NCBI GenBank assembly: GCA_947493585.1
Contig: CANLRI010000001.1
Coordinates: 310,001-374,000, forward strand
Reading direction: 5' to 3'
Length of the DNA stretch: 64,000 nucleotides
From: an uncultured Planococcus sp.
GTDB lineage: Bacteria > Bacillota > Bacilli > Bacillales_A > Planococcaceae
The notes under the pieces: model-generated
The model's database searches: none
What the model saw: the letters and a program-made list of their open reading frames with translations, nothing else
What the model was told of the DNA's origin: nothing
Made by a program: the position numbers and the translations under genes
Shown here: in pieces, positions 15,419 through 24,217 of the stretch
Position numbering within the stretch: the stretch's first letter is position 1
Layout: every line of letters begins with the position of its first letter

Positions 15419-15956
15419 ATGTCGAGCAACTCGATTCAATTAAGAGAATTTAAGAAAAGCGATTGGAAAGACGTTCACAAATACGCTTCTCAGGAAATAG
15501 TTTGCCGAACACAGCCATGGGGGCCGAATTCAGTAGAAGAGACCATTGAGTACGTCGATCAAGTTCTTGCGGACGAAAAAAATTCCGAGAACACGGTTTA
15601 CGTTTGCTGTAGTTCATACTGAAGACGACGCAATAATCGGTGCTGGCGAACTCACTATCAAAAGTTTTGAGAACAGGGCCGCTGAAATCGGCTATATTAT
15701 TAATCCTGACTATTGGGGCAGGGGAATCGCCACAGAAGTTGCCGAAAAACTTGTTTTCTTTGGTTTTGATAAACTGAATCTCCACCGGATTTACGCCACA
15801 TGTGCTCCTGAAAACATCGCTTCCCGAAAAGTGCTAGAAAAAGCGGGTCTGGTGTTTGAAGGGCAGTTGAGAGAAACGTTATGGGTAAAAGGGAAATGGA
15901 GAGATTCACTTCTTTACAGTGTTTTGGAAAATGAATGGGATGGACAGGGAAAATAG
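15419..15956 (+). pseudogene. GNAT acetyltransferase, frameshifted in an A7 run
   Basis: The first 54 codons (Gln-Leu-Arg-Glu-Phe-Lys-Lys-Ser-Asp-Trp) and a second frame (Arg-Phe-Thr-Phe-Ala-Val-Val-His-Thr-Glu-Asp, then Trp-Gly-Arg-Gly-Ile-Ala-Thr-Glu) together make one complete RimJ/RimL-like enzyme. The join is at a run of seven A (15576-15582); with six A the frame reads Asp-Glu-Lys-Ile-Pro-Arg-Thr-Arg-Phe and continues to 15956. As given, translation stops at 15622. It starts two bases after the glycosyltransferase stop. It could be a sequencing error, a young pseudogene, or slippage in a homopolymer. Confidence 0.82.
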
Positions 15957-15994
15957 GCTTTTGCCTGCATAATAGAGATTCTCATATCATCGAC

Positions 15995-16032
15995 AAAAAG
16001 CGTATTCGATAAAAATTCGAATACGCTTTTTT
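15995..16032. terminator. Bidirectional rho-independent terminator
   Basis: AAAAAGCGTATTCG pairs with CGAATACGCTTTTTT around a short loop, between converging acetyltransferase genes. Confidence 0.88.
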
Positions 16033-16048
16033 ATGTCTTCAAATGACA

Positions 16049-16459
16049 CTAATCCATTTTCGCAAAAGCTACGAGTGTCCCCGCATCACATGAAAAAAAT
16101 CCATTCTTTTCATAGAAATGACGCACATTCGGCGCTTCTTCCGTTAATAGTACTTTTTGGCGCACGCCGCTGAATTTATGCAATGTTTGATGCATAAGAT
16201 CTGATGCAATTCCATGATTTTGATAACTCGTTAAAACGAGAATGTCTTGGATATAAACAATCGTTAACCCATCGCCGACTACACGAATCAGCCCGACCAA
16301 GCTGTCTTTTTCCCATGCAGACAATACATACAACGAGCAGGACAGGGCTTGTTCCAGTTCATCCATATCCCTCGTATAGGCATACCATTCAGCATCCTCA
16401 TAAAGTGCTTTCAACTGCTCCCGTGGGATTTGCTTATGTTCTTTGAATATAATGGCCAT
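16049..16459 (-). CDS. GNAT acetyltransferase
   Basis: The 136-residue protein has the single-domain GNAT core: Leu-Val-Gly-Leu-Ile-Arg-Val-Val-Gly-Asp-Gly, the strand Ile-Gln-Asp-Ile-Leu-Val, then Tyr-Gln-Asn-His-Gly-Ile-Ala-Ser-Asp-Leu for acetyl-CoA binding, and Phe-Tyr-Glu-Lys-Asn-Gly-Phe near the end. It resembles the small YjcF/PaiA-like cytoplasmic N-acetyltransferases of unknown substrate. GAGGAGG lies nine bases before the ATG. It forms no operon. Confidence 0.87.
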   Translation of the reverse strand: MAIIFKEHKQIPREQLKALYEDAEWYAYTRDMDELEQALSCSLYVLSAWEKDSLVGLIRVVGDGLTIVYIQDILVLTSYQNHGIASDLMHQTLHKFSGVRQKVLLTEEAPNVRHFYEKNGFFSCDAGTLVAFAKMD

Positions 16460-16585
16460 TATTTTTGCCTCCTCAAAATTATTATTTTGAAGAGCGTGAA
16501 CGCAATTTTTCCACTGTCTTATACCTCCTCTCAGAATTAGAAATCTTTACAGTTTTTTTCTATTTATCTATTAACTAATGATTTT

Positions 16586-17344
16586 TTAGTCGCTTTCCAC
16601 TTCAGCATCCTTCAACATTTCATGCATCTCCTGAATTTCATGAATGATTGCTTGTGGATTATCAATATGAACGGAGTGGCTCGCATCTTCGAGTATGACG
16701 TGACGGTTATTGATGCTCAAACTAGCTAAATCTTTTTGGAAATTCATCCAATGATTCCACGATTCTGCCGTATGATCAGGCTGGTTGCCGCCAGTCACGA
16801 CGGTTAATGGCATGTCGCCGAGCGTTTTATATTTCCGCACTTGCTCCAAGCTTTCTTCAAATTCCGCTAATGTGCCTTCTGCTCCAAACTGTCCGAAATA
16901 ATCAGCTTGCATATCAGGAGACAATTCCGCGGCCATTAGCTTATTTTGATCTTCGTGGCATGAATCCAGGAGAATAAGGCCCGCTACTTCTTCAGGATAC
17001 ATGCTGGCGTAAAGGCGAACATTCAAGCCGCCGAAAGAATGGCCGACTAGTATATAAGGTGGTTTTACTTCCTTTTTTTGCAGCAAGCTTCGCAAATTCT
17101 CCACATTTTGAAGGCTATGGTGCGGCCGGGAGTCTGCAGTGCTTCGCCCAAGGCCGGCTCGGTCATAGATGAGCATTTTAGAAAATGAAGAGACTTCCGC
17201 CTTGATGCTGTTCCATCTTCTCGTTGGCATCCCATACCCTGAATCAAAAACAATTACAGGTCCATCCGTGCGTTCCCCTAACACTTTGCAATAAAGCTGA
17301 ATTCCTCCGATATCAACGCGTGCGTCTTCCATCTGTTTCGTCAT
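16586..17344 (-). CDS. Alpha/beta hydrolase
   Basis: The 252-residue protein shows the alpha/beta-hydrolase order: Asp-Ser-Gly-Tyr-Gly oxyanion segment, Tyr-Asp-Arg-Ala-Gly-Leu-Gly-Arg-Ser, the nucleophile elbow Gly-His-Ser-Phe-Gly-Gly, Leu-Leu-Asp-Ser-Cys-His and a C-terminal His in Asp-Ala-Ser-His-Ser-Val-His. No signal peptide is present. Of two in-frame ATG codons, the second (17344) is chosen since GGAGGAAG lies four bases upstream while the first overlaps this site. It is a lone gene; the ester or lactone substrate is not known. Confidence 0.87.
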   Translation of the reverse strand: MTKQMEDARVDIGGIQLYCKVLGERTDGPVIVFDSGYGMPTRRWNSIKAEVSSFSKMLIYDRAGLGRSTADSRPHHSLQNVENLRSLLQKKEVKPPYILVGHSFGGLNVRLYASMYPEEVAGLILLDSCHEDQNKLMAAELSPDMQADYFGQFGAEGTLAEFEESLEQVRKYKTLGDMPLTVVTGGNQPDHTAESWNHWMNFQKDLASLSINNRHVILEDASHSVHIDNPQAIIHEIQEMHEMLKDAEVESD

Positions 17345-17430
17345 AAACTTCCTCCATTTCATTGAACAAGTCCTCTGATTAGTGCGTGTAAAATATTTCC
17401 CTAATTATACTACAATATTCTGTAAATTGA

Positions 17431-17459
17431 TTGGATGTATATACAATAATTGGATATAG
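17431..17459 (+). promoter_or_regulatory. Candidate promoter of the DUF2785 gene
   Basis: TTGGAT (-35) and TATAGT (-10) are separated by 17 bases. The -10 lies in the 14-mer ATTGGATATAGTAG shared with 3607-3620. Confidence 0.5.
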
Positions 17460-17505
17460 TAGGAGAAGGATAATTTTATTCATAAATTAAAAGTGGAGAT
17501 GAATC

Positions 17506-18351
17506 ATGGCTAGCTTAAATAACTTAGCTCCTTTAAAAGCGGATCTGTTAAAACAAATATTGAGAGATACAGAAATAGAAAAATGGGGAGAAGAAAATAA
17601 ATTAATTTTAATAAAATCAATGATGTTACATATCGGCTCCCCAGATGGCGAGCTGCGCGACAGGTTAATATATGGTGCATTCTGTGATCTGGTTTTGGGA
17701 GATGAAATAGAAGCGGAAATATTGAGCGAGATGCTCAAGTCTTGTTTAAACGAACAAATGCTGTTCAAAGGGGTAGGCGAATCCGGTGCAGACAGCGTTT
17801 TTACGAGGTCATTCACCAGTTTGTTAATAGCGCTCATTCTGCACGCAGATAACCAGAAAGATTTTCTTTCAAGAGAGTTAATTTTCGAAGTGAAGGATCA
17901 ATTAATTTCCTATATAACTCTCGAAAAAGACTTGAGGGGATTTGTCGTTGATAAAGGATGGGCGCATAGTATCGCACATATTGCAGATGCCTTCGATGAA
18001 CTCATTAAAAATAAAAAAATCACAGCTGATGATTATGTAGAGCTGGCAAATGTCTTATGGGAAAAAATATTTATAACAGACTATGTCTATATTCACGATG
18101 AAGAAGAAAGGATCCTGATTCCTCTATTGGAAACGTTAAAGCAGGGGTTGCCATACGAAGTGATACAAGGCTTCGTAGAAAATATTCCTGTTGAATTGGA
18201 AAAGCAAAAAGGCCAACTAGCAGAAGAAAACTATTGGTACCTATACGCCAACTGCAAGAAATTCCTAAAAAGTTTCTATGTGGAGATTGATAATGACCCT
18301 GACTTACTACCGCTCCAAAAAAGCATAGGGGCTTGCCTGTCAGAAATTTAA
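17506..18351 (+). CDS. DUF2785-family protein
   Basis: The 281-residue, mostly helical protein matches the DUF2785 family: Ile-Gly-Ser-Pro-Asp-Gly-Glu-Leu-Arg-Asp near residue 44, Ser-Phe-Thr-Ser-Leu-Leu-Ile-Ala, Arg-Gly-Phe-Val-Val-Asp-Lys-Gly-Trp-Ala-His-Ser-Ile-Ala-His-Ile-Ala-Asp (residues about 143-160) and an acidic C-terminal part. The Trp-Ala-His-Ser...His motif suggests a metal or ligand pocket, but the function is unknown. The gene is more A+T-rich than its neighbours, a possible sign of transfer. GTGGAGATGAATC precedes the start. Confidence 0.78.
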   Translation: MASLNNLAPLKADLLKQILRDTEIEKWGEENKLILIKSMMLHIGSPDGELRDRLIYGAFCDLVLGDEIEAEILSEMLKSCLNEQMLFKGVGESGADSVFTRSFTSLLIALILHADNQKDFLSRELIFEVKDQLISYITLEKDLRGFVVDKGWAHSIAHIADAFDELIKNKKITADDYVELANVLWEKIFITDYVYIHDEEERILIPLLETLKQGLPYEVIQGFVENIPVELEKQKGQLAEENYWYLYANCKKFLKSFYVEIDNDPDLLPLQKSIGACLSEI

Positions 18352-18424
18352 GGACTCTTTAACGCGGTTTTGGGAACTAATCCTTATATACTCCCGTAAA
18401 TAGAATAATGGAAGGAGGCCGATC

Positions 18425-18628
18425 GTGAATAAAAAAACTCACATATTTTTAGTCATTGTCCTAGCGATCAATACGCTAAGATACGGCACTTATCTAATGG
18501 AAGGCGACACACATATCTATTACATCATTATGTTTTTGATCAATCTTATAGCTATGTTATTTGTCATTGTCTCTAGGTTGAATAGAAAAAGACCGGAAAC
18601 TGATAGTTCCATAAGAGAGAGCCGGTGA
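18425..18628 (+). CDS. Small two-helix membrane protein
   Basis: The 67-residue product has two hydrophobic helices (about 7-25 and 32-50) and a basic, polar tail (Arg-Leu-Asn-Arg-Lys-Arg). It begins at GTG, four bases behind GGAAGGAGGCC. Its last four bases overlap the GTG start of the following kinase-like gene, so they are probably translated together. No family is recognised. Confidence 0.65.
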   Translation: MNKKTHIFLVIVLAINTLRYGTYLMEGDTHIYYIIMFLINLIAMLFVIVSRLNRKRPETDSSIRESR

Positions 18629-19170
18629 ACAATTTGAATAAACCCATCACCATAGCAATCGCTGGTGTTTCAGGCGGCGGTAAAACTGCGCTCACCACTC
18701 ATTTGGCAACACATACAAATAACGCCAAAGCGCTGTTCTTTGATGATTACGACTTGGACGGGCCGGAAGATGTATTGGAATGGATCGACCGCGGCGCCCA
18801 TGTTCATGAGTGGGATCTCGAGCCGATCGTTGCAGATCTCAAAGATTTGCTGAAGCAACCGTTGGAATACATATTTTTAGACTATCCGTTTGCGTATCAA
18901 CATACGAAAATGAAAGAATTTATTGATCTGGCTGTCTTCATTGAGACACCGCTCGATCTTGCCCTGGCCAGGCGAATTAGTAGAGACTTTCAAAATAGTT
19001 CCGGAGAAGAAATAGTGGCACAAGTGAATCATTATGCAAGTCATGGAAGGCGCGCTTATCTCAACATGATCGAAACGATTCAGCCGGATTCTGATTTACT
19101 TGTAGATGGAACTTGGACTATTGAGACCCTTGCCGATCAAATCATGAAGAATGGAAGGCAACTGTCGTAA
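18625..19170 (+). CDS. P-loop kinase (uridine kinase-like)
   Basis: The 181-residue protein starts with a Walker A motif Gly-Val-Ser-Gly-Gly-Gly-Lys-Thr near residues 14-21, then Leu-Phe-Phe-Asp-Asp-Tyr-Asp, Trp-Asp-Leu-Glu-Pro-Ile, Ile-Phe-Leu-Asp-Tyr-Pro-Phe (Walker B-like) and Leu-Ala-Arg-Arg-Ile-Ser-Arg-Asp for the lid. This is the pattern of the uridine kinase/phosphoribulokinase branch of P-loop kinases. It would phosphorylate a nucleoside or other small metabolite. It starts at GTG and overlaps the upstream small membrane gene by four bases. Substrate unknown. Confidence 0.8.
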   Translation: MNNLNKPITIAIAGVSGGGKTALTTHLATHTNNAKALFFDDYDLDGPEDVLEWIDRGAHVHEWDLEPIVADLKDLLKQPLEYIFLDYPFAYQHTKMKEFIDLAVFIETPLDLALARRISRDFQNSSGEEIVAQVNHYASHGRRAYLNMIETIQPDSDLLVDGTWTIETLADQIMKNGRQLS

Positions 19171-19491
19171 ACGCCGTTTGAGAACTACAAAATTAACAAG
19201 TTGAATGAAGAAAATTTCGAATTTATGTGTCAGTTGATCATCGTAAAAACAGCCATCCCTATTGATAGCGCATACAATTTTTTGTGAACAAAAAGTCAAA
19301 ATTTACAACAACACAAAAGCAGTTAAATGCCGTTCCCGCCGTTCCGGGGTTGAGGGCAACTGTCGGGTAAAAGTAAGCGTATTCCTGTTTCTGATCCGCA
19401 TAAAATAGCCGAGCGGATATATTAATTCAACAGCCGGAAAGGCGTATAATCCTCCTTGCATAAAATACAGTATTTAAAAAGGAGAAGTAGG
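19171..19491. other. Intergenic gap with a short direct repeat
   Basis: This 321-base gap holds no gene I can support. GCATAAAATA occurs at 19398-19407 and again at 19458-19467, 60 bases apart, close to the start of the anion transporter, and could be part of its control region. No clear terminator or riboswitch fold is seen. Confidence 0.4.
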
Positions 19492-20916
19492 ATGAATACT
19501 CAAAAACAAGGAGAAGTGAACTGGAAGTTGCTCTTAATTTGTGTCGGCATTGGAGCGATTATCTGGTTCATTCCCGCACCTGCTGGATTGGAAACGGATG
19601 CTTGGCATTTGTTCAGTATCTTTGTGGCTACGATTGTGGCATTGGTGATCAAACCGATACCGATGGGAAGCACGGCCATTCTTGCGCTGACAGTGATTGC
19701 GCTAACTCAAATTCTTACCTTGGAACAATCGTTAAGCGGATTTCAAAACACGACCATTTGGCTGATTGTCATCGCGTTTTTCATTTCCCGCGGATTTATC
19801 AAAACAGGCTTGGGGACACGGGTTTCGTATCTGTTTGTCCGGCTGTTCGGCAAGAAAACGCTCGGCTTGTCGTATTCGATGCTGCTGAGTGATTTGATCT
19901 TGGCACCAGCCATGCCATCGAATACGGCACGGGCCGGCGGAATCATTTTCCCGATCATTCGCTCGCTTTCCGAAACGTACGACTCGAGAGTCGGAGACGG
20001 CACGGAGCGGCGCATCGGGTCATTTTTGGTCAAGGTCTCTTTCCAAGGAGATATGATCACTTCGGCGATGTTTGTCACGGCTATGGCCGCGAACCCGCTC
20101 GCTGTCCAGATTACACAGGAAATCACAGGAGAGACAATCACTTGGGGCGGTTGGGCGCTCGCTGCATTAGTGCCCGGCTTGATCAGTTTGGCGCTCATTC
20201 CTTTTGTGATTTACAAATTGTACCCGCCTGAATTAAAAGAAACACCGGAAGCCTCTGCCATTGCGGTAGAGAAATTGAAGGAAATGGGGCCGATGAAAAA
20301 AGAAGAACGCTATATGATCGGCGTCTTCGTCCTGCTGTTATCGCTCTGGATTTTTGGCGGAAACTTCGGCATCAGTGCGACGACCAGCGCGTTCGTGGGA
20401 CTCTGTGTGCTGCTGCTCAGCGGCGTGTTGACCTGGTCGGATATCAAAAAAGAGCAAGGTGCCTGGGATACGCTCGTCTGGTTCTCTGTGCTTGTCATGA
20501 TGGCGACGTATTTGAACGAATTGGGCATGATTCCTTGGTTTAGCGATTTGATGGGGAATGCCGTCGGACAAATGTCGTGGATGATGACCTTAGTAATCCT
20601 GGCGATCGTCTATTTTTACTCTCATTATTTCTTTGCCAGCAACACGGCTCACGTCAGCGCGATGTATGCGGCGTTCTTGTCGGTCATCGTGGCTTCAGGC
20701 GCACCACCGCTCCTGTCAGCACTGATTCTCGCGTTCTTCTCGAACTTGTTCAGCTGCTTGACGCATTACGGCGCTGGCCCGGCTCCGGTCTTTTTCGGAA
20801 GCGGCTATGTCAGCCAAAAGAAATGGTGGAGCCTTGGGTTCATCATTTCCCTTATCCACATTGTGGTCTGGTTTGGCGCAGGCGGCCTATGGTGGAAAGC
20901 GCTTGGCCTATGGTAA
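19492..20916 (+). CDS. DASS-family anion (dicarboxylate) transporter
   Basis: The 474-residue protein has about 12 membrane helices and the features of the divalent-anion:Na+ symporter (SLC13/DASS) family, 2-oxoglutarate/malate translocator branch: Ala-Pro-Ala-Met-Pro-Ser-Asn-Thr-Ala-Arg-Ala-Gly-Gly (first Ser-Asn-Thr motif) and Phe-Ala-Ser-Asn-Thr-Ala-His-Val-Ser-Ala (second), which coordinate Na+ and the carboxylates. It would import malate, succinate or 2-oxoglutarate. The ATG at 19492 lies behind AAAAAGGAGAAGTAGG. It is a single gene; a short direct repeat lies upstream. Confidence 0.88.
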   Translation: MNTQKQGEVNWKLLLICVGIGAIIWFIPAPAGLETDAWHLFSIFVATIVALVIKPIPMGSTAILALTVIALTQILTLEQSLSGFQNTTIWLIVIAFFISRGFIKTGLGTRVSYLFVRLFGKKTLGLSYSMLLSDLILAPAMPSNTARAGGIIFPIIRSLSETYDSRVGDGTERRIGSFLVKVSFQGDMITSAMFVTAMAANPLAVQITQEITGETITWGGWALAALVPGLISLALIPFVIYKLYPPELKETPEASAIAVEKLKEMGPMKKEERYMIGVFVLLLSLWIFGGNFGISATTSAFVGLCVLLLSGVLTWSDIKKEQGAWDTLVWFSVLVMMATYLNELGMIPWFSDLMGNAVGQMSWMMTLVILAIVYFYSHYFFASNTAHVSAMYAAFLSVIVASGAPPLLSALILAFFSNLFSCLTHYGAGPAPVFFGSGYVSQKKWWSLGFIISLIHIVVWFGAGGLWWKALGLW

Positions 20917-20971
20917 TAAAGAATAAATTTCTCGAACTTTTTTCTACTAACGATGACTTTGGAGGATATCG

Positions 20972-21319
20972 ATGGAGCACAAAATGAAACTTTACGAAGA
21001 ACCTTTCCGGGCAATCCAGTCCGGAAAGAAAACGATCGAAATCAGGCTATACGATCCAAAGAGACGAAAATTGAAAGAGGAAGACACGATAGAATTCACG
21101 CAACTGCCCGGCGAAGACGAAAAACTAACGGTGAAAATCACAAAGTTATGCACATATCCTACGTTTCGGGAAATGTTTGAAGACATTCCTGCTGAGAAAT
21201 TCGGAATTGTGGATAACAATATTGAAAAACGCGTGAAATCCATCCATACCCTCTATTCGCCAGCGCGTGAACAGGAATGGGGCAGCTTAGCGATTGAAAT
21301 TGAGCTGCTTTCTTCTTAA
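20972..21319 (+). CDS. ASCH-domain protein
   Basis: The 115-residue protein is a small ASCH (PUA-like) domain: Met-Lys-Leu-Tyr-Glu-Glu-Pro-Phe-Arg-Ala-Ile-Gln-Ser-Gly-Lys-Lys-Thr-Ile-Glu-Ile-Arg is its characteristic N-terminal motif, and it ends with a hydrophobic strand. ASCH domains bind RNA or modified nucleosides, and some hydrolyse N4-acetylcytidine. TTGGAGG precedes the ATG. The role here is unknown. Confidence 0.85.
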   Translation: MEHKMKLYEEPFRAIQSGKKTIEIRLYDPKRRKLKEEDTIEFTQLPGEDEKLTVKITKLCTYPTFREMFEDIPAEKFGIVDNNIEKRVKSIHTLYSPAREQEWGSLAIEIELLSS

Positions 21320-21353
21320 AATGGGGGATAAGCTGTTGAAGGAGCTGTAGGAA

Positions 21354-21551
21354 ATGACAAAAACCATGATTATGTTTTCCACAGGCTCAATAATGTTTAT
21401 GGCAGGTATGTATATATCCACATACTTATCCACTTTTGCGGTGGCTGTAGGCACTGCGCTTGCTGTAGCAGGTGGGTGGTTGATGGGAAGCAGCGGCTTT
21501 TTCTTGCTAAAACCTGCGAAGAAATCAAACCGGAATGCTCAATCTAAGTAG
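21354..21551 (+). CDS. Small two-helix membrane protein
   Basis: The 65-residue product has two hydrophobic stretches (about 4-26 and 29-51), Gly- and Ala-rich, and a basic tail with Lys-Lys-Ser-Asn-Arg. GGAGCTGTAGGAA precedes the ATG. It is followed after nine bases by the membrane metalloprotease gene and could be its partner. No family is recognised. Confidence 0.6.
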   Translation: MTKTMIMFSTGSIMFMAGMYISTYLSTFAVAVGTALAVAGGWLMGSSGFFLLKPAKKSNRNAQSK

Positions 21552-21560
21552 AGGTGACTT

Positions 21561-23192
21561 ATGCACATAGTTAAAAATATTATTTTGAGCTTTCTTGGTT
21601 TGTTCTTATTGACGGCTGGATTCGCGGTTTTGGTGTTGTATTTGAATGTAGGGCAAAGTTTGATTGCCTGGCTTGTTGCAAGCGTGTTCGTGATTGCAGG
21701 CATTGTATTGGCGATTGTCTGGATTGCAAAAGCGGGTAGTGGCAGAAAAAGTTTGACGGACGCTGTCTTTCTTATAGCCTCTTCTATTTTGTTTTGGCTT
21801 TTTTCGCTCTTTTTATGCGGCACAAATTTTCTGCTCTATGATGTGGAATACGATATGACGGAAGCAACAGAGCTGACGCCTGGAGAGAAGTTGACCTATT
21901 ACCGGCAACTGATTACGGGCAATGACGGTTCCATTGATTTAGCGACACTGGATACAAAAGAAATCAATGGAATCACATTCTATTTCGCGCCAGGAAGTGA
22001 GCCCCTAGAAGAAATGGAGCAACTGGTAGAGCTTGTGGAAACCAACCATTCGGAATTGGAGCGTGAGTTGAGCGGGGAAACCGATGCCGCAGTGTCTTTC
22101 GTTCTCTATGGAGAGGAGCTTGACATGCCGATTCGGGAAACGATTCAGGCGGAGTACAGCGGGTTTTACAAAGAGCACAATCAGACGATTCACTTGCCAC
22201 TGCCGATCGACGAAGTATCGGCTGTGCATGAATATACGCATCATTTGTTCTTCGAAATTGCAGAAGAGCGAGGGATGTATAGTATTGAAATTCCTGCTTG
22301 GTTTATAGAGGGCGTAGCTACTTATTTGTCGGAAAAAGAGCAGGAACTGCCATTCGATACGTACGCCCCATATGAACACGTAGCTTTTGAAAAATTGGAG
22401 CGGCCGGGTGGATGGGAGAATCATTTGTCTGATTCCTATAGTCCTTATACTCAAAGCCGTGCTTTTATAGAATTTATAATAGACGACAAGGGAGAAGGTG
22501 TACTTTCGGAAGTTTTCGCAGAGATGGAGTATTCCTCGTTTGAGACGAGTTTTGAAAAAGTGACCGGCAAAACGGTGGAGAATTACGAATCGATGTTTTT
22601 AGCAAGGTTTGACCAGCTATACGATCTATGGGAAGAGGCACATTTATTAGACATTCAACAAGGGAAGCCGGAAGAAGCATTAGAAGTTTTTCTGGAAATC
22701 GCCGAAACCGTCCCGAATTTGGAAACGGTCAATCATCGGATTGCGAGTCTGTACAGAAAATTAGGCGACTACGACAATACAAACTTTTATCGACAGAATG
22801 AGCTAAAGCTCGTCAATCCAGAGAGCGGAGCAGAGTTATCAGCTTCTTATAGTCATATCACAGTGGATTTATTGTTTACAAACGTTTCAGAAGCATTGCG
22901 GTATGCGAAGCTAGGCGTCGATTCGGCTGGAGAGTCGGAGCGCTTCTGGAGTAAAGGAATTTTTGCGGAAGTATCGGAGTTGGTAAACGATATTGAAAAC
23001 GGCCAGCCGCTCAAAGGCTATCGTGGTGTTTTAGAAGGAGAAGACACTGTAAGTTCACTGCTCTCTCCAAAGGAAAAAGCGAACTTGATTGATGTCGTTT
23101 TGGCAAGATATCCTGAAGATCTCTCAGCCAACAGAAGCGCATTGATCGAGTTGAAAAAACAGCTTGAAGCTGAGCTGGAAGCTCAACAATAA
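21561..23192 (+). CDS. Membrane-anchored gluzincin metallopeptidase
   Basis: The 543-residue protein has three hydrophobic helices in the first ~100 residues and a large outside or inside domain. It carries the zinc motif His-Glu-Tyr-Thr-His-His (about 223-228) and, 25 residues on, Trp-Phe-Ile-Glu-Gly-Val-Ala-Thr-Tyr, whose Glu is the third zinc ligand, as in the peptidase MA clan. The C-terminal third has TPR-like helical pairs (Ala-Leu-Glu-Val-Phe-Leu-Glu-Ile-Ala). It would cleave proteins at the membrane. It lies in one run with ASCH and a small membrane protein gene. The natural substrate is unknown. Confidence 0.8.
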   Translation: MHIVKNIILSFLGLFLLTAGFAVLVLYLNVGQSLIAWLVASVFVIAGIVLAIVWIAKAGSGRKSLTDAVFLIASSILFWLFSLFLCGTNFLLYDVEYDMTEATELTPGEKLTYYRQLITGNDGSIDLATLDTKEINGITFYFAPGSEPLEEMEQLVELVETNHSELERELSGETDAAVSFVLYGEELDMPIRETIQAEYSGFYKEHNQTIHLPLPIDEVSAVHEYTHHLFFEIAEERGMYSIEIPAWFIEGVATYLSEKEQELPFDTYAPYEHVAFEKLERPGGWENHLSDSYSPYTQSRAFIEFIIDDKGEGVLSEVFAEMEYSSFETSFEKVTGKTVENYESMFLARFDQLYDLWEEAHLLDIQQGKPEEALEVFLEIAETVPNLETVNHRIASLYRKLGDYDNTNFYRQNELKLVNPESGAELSASYSHITVDLLFTNVSEALRYAKLGVDSAGESERFWSKGIFAEVSELVNDIENGQPLKGYRGVLEGEDTVSSLLSPKEKANLIDVVLARYPEDLSANRSALIELKKQLEAELEAQQ

Positions 23193-23200
23193 TAAATAGG

Positions 23201-23236
23201 AAACGGAGCCGATCAAAAAGATCGGCTCCGTTTTTG
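23201..23236. terminator. Bidirectional rho-independent terminator
   Basis: AACGGAGCCGATC pairs with GATCGGCTCCGTT around a five-A loop, followed by a T-run. It lies between converging genes. Confidence 0.9.
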
Positions 23237-23244
23237 TGTGTTTT

Positions 23245-24102
23245 TTATTTTGAAACCAGCTGCGCCAGACCATCGTTGATCGGTGTTAGCGGACGTCCGA
23301 GAACTTGTTCGAAATCGCTGTTTGCGACTTCGAGCGAACCGTTGCGAATGCTTTCCTGGATGCCGACGACAATCGGGATGGCGAAGTCCGGCACGCCGGC
23401 ACTCTTCATGACCTCTGCGTATTCTTCGTCGCTTACTTGCTTCACTGGAACTTGTTTATCCAATACGTCACCAAGTGCCGAAGCCAGTTGTTCCTGTGTT
23501 AACAAGGGGCCGGAAAGTTCGTAAGTTTTGTTTTCATGGCCGCTGCCAGTCAATACGGCGACAGCTGCGTCGGCGTAATCCTGCTGTAAAGCCCAGCCGA
23601 CTTTTCCTTCTCCAGCCGAAGTGACCCAAGGCGCGCCTGCTTCCACAGCTTGAATGCTGCCTATTTCATTTTCCAAATACCAATTATTGCGAAGGAATGT
23701 ATAAGGGATGCCCGTTTTAATGATGGCAGCTTCTGTCGCTACATGCGGCGGAGCCATCAGGTTTTTGCTTTCTGTCGCATTGGCGAGGCTCGTATAGGCG
23801 ATAAATTTAACCCCTGCGCGCTCGGCGGCGTGAACCGCATTTTCGTGCTGGCGGATTCTTGTTTCGTTGTCGCCGTCGGTTGAAATGATCAATAAGCGGT
23901 CGATTCCTTGAAAAGCTTGATCCAATGTTTCCGGAGCATCGAAATCACCGTGGCGAACGTCTACGCCTTGAGCGCGCAGGTCTTCAGCCTTTTCGGGATT
24001 GCGGACACTTACAGCAAGATCGCTAGCAGGTACTTGTTGCAATAAAGATGCCACTACTTTTGAGCCCAGTTTTCCTGTTGCCCCTGTCACCAAAATTTTC
24101 AT
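23245..24102 (-). CDS. NmrA-like NAD(P)-binding oxidoreductase (QorB/YtfG type)
   Basis: The 285-residue protein has a Rossmann Gly-Ala-Thr-Gly-Lys-Leu-Gly motif at residues 7-13, Val-Arg-Asn-Pro-Glu-Lys after the second strand, and Leu-Ile-Ile-Ser-Thr-Asp and Ile-Ala-Tyr-Thr-Ser-Leu segments typical of QorB/YtfG-like NADPH:quinone reductases of the NmrA group. It would reduce quinones or sense redox state. The ATG at 24102 lies eight bases behind AGGAGG. It is divergent from an Rrf2 regulator with two dyads in the 187-base gap, the same arrangement as ywnA/ywnB in Bacillus subtilis. Confidence 0.85.
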   Translation of the reverse strand: MKILVTGATGKLGSKVVASLLQQVPASDLAVSVRNPEKAEDLRAQGVDVRHGDFDAPETLDQAFQGIDRLLIISTDGDNETRIRQHENAVHAAERAGVKFIAYTSLANATESKNLMAPPHVATEAAIIKTGIPYTFLRNNWYLENEIGSIQAVEAGAPWVTSAGEGKVGWALQQDYADAAVAVLTGSGHENKTYELSGPLLTQEQLASALGDVLDKQVPVKQVSDEEYAEVMKSAGVPDFAIPIVVGIQESIRNGSLEVANSDFEQVLGRPLTPINDGLAQLVSK

Positions 24103-24129
24103 CAATAATTCCTCCTGTTCATTTCTTCT

Positions 24130-24148
24130 TGTAACTGAATTGATTACA
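24130..24148. promoter_or_regulatory. Rrf2 operator dyad 1
   Basis: TGTAA-N9-TTACA, 28 bases upstream of the NmrA-like gene. Confidence 0.65.
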
Positions 24149-24217
24149 CGTTTAGTTTATTCACTTGTAACCAACTTGTCAACAGGTTGGATTTAATATA
24201 TTTTTAACTCGAAATTT

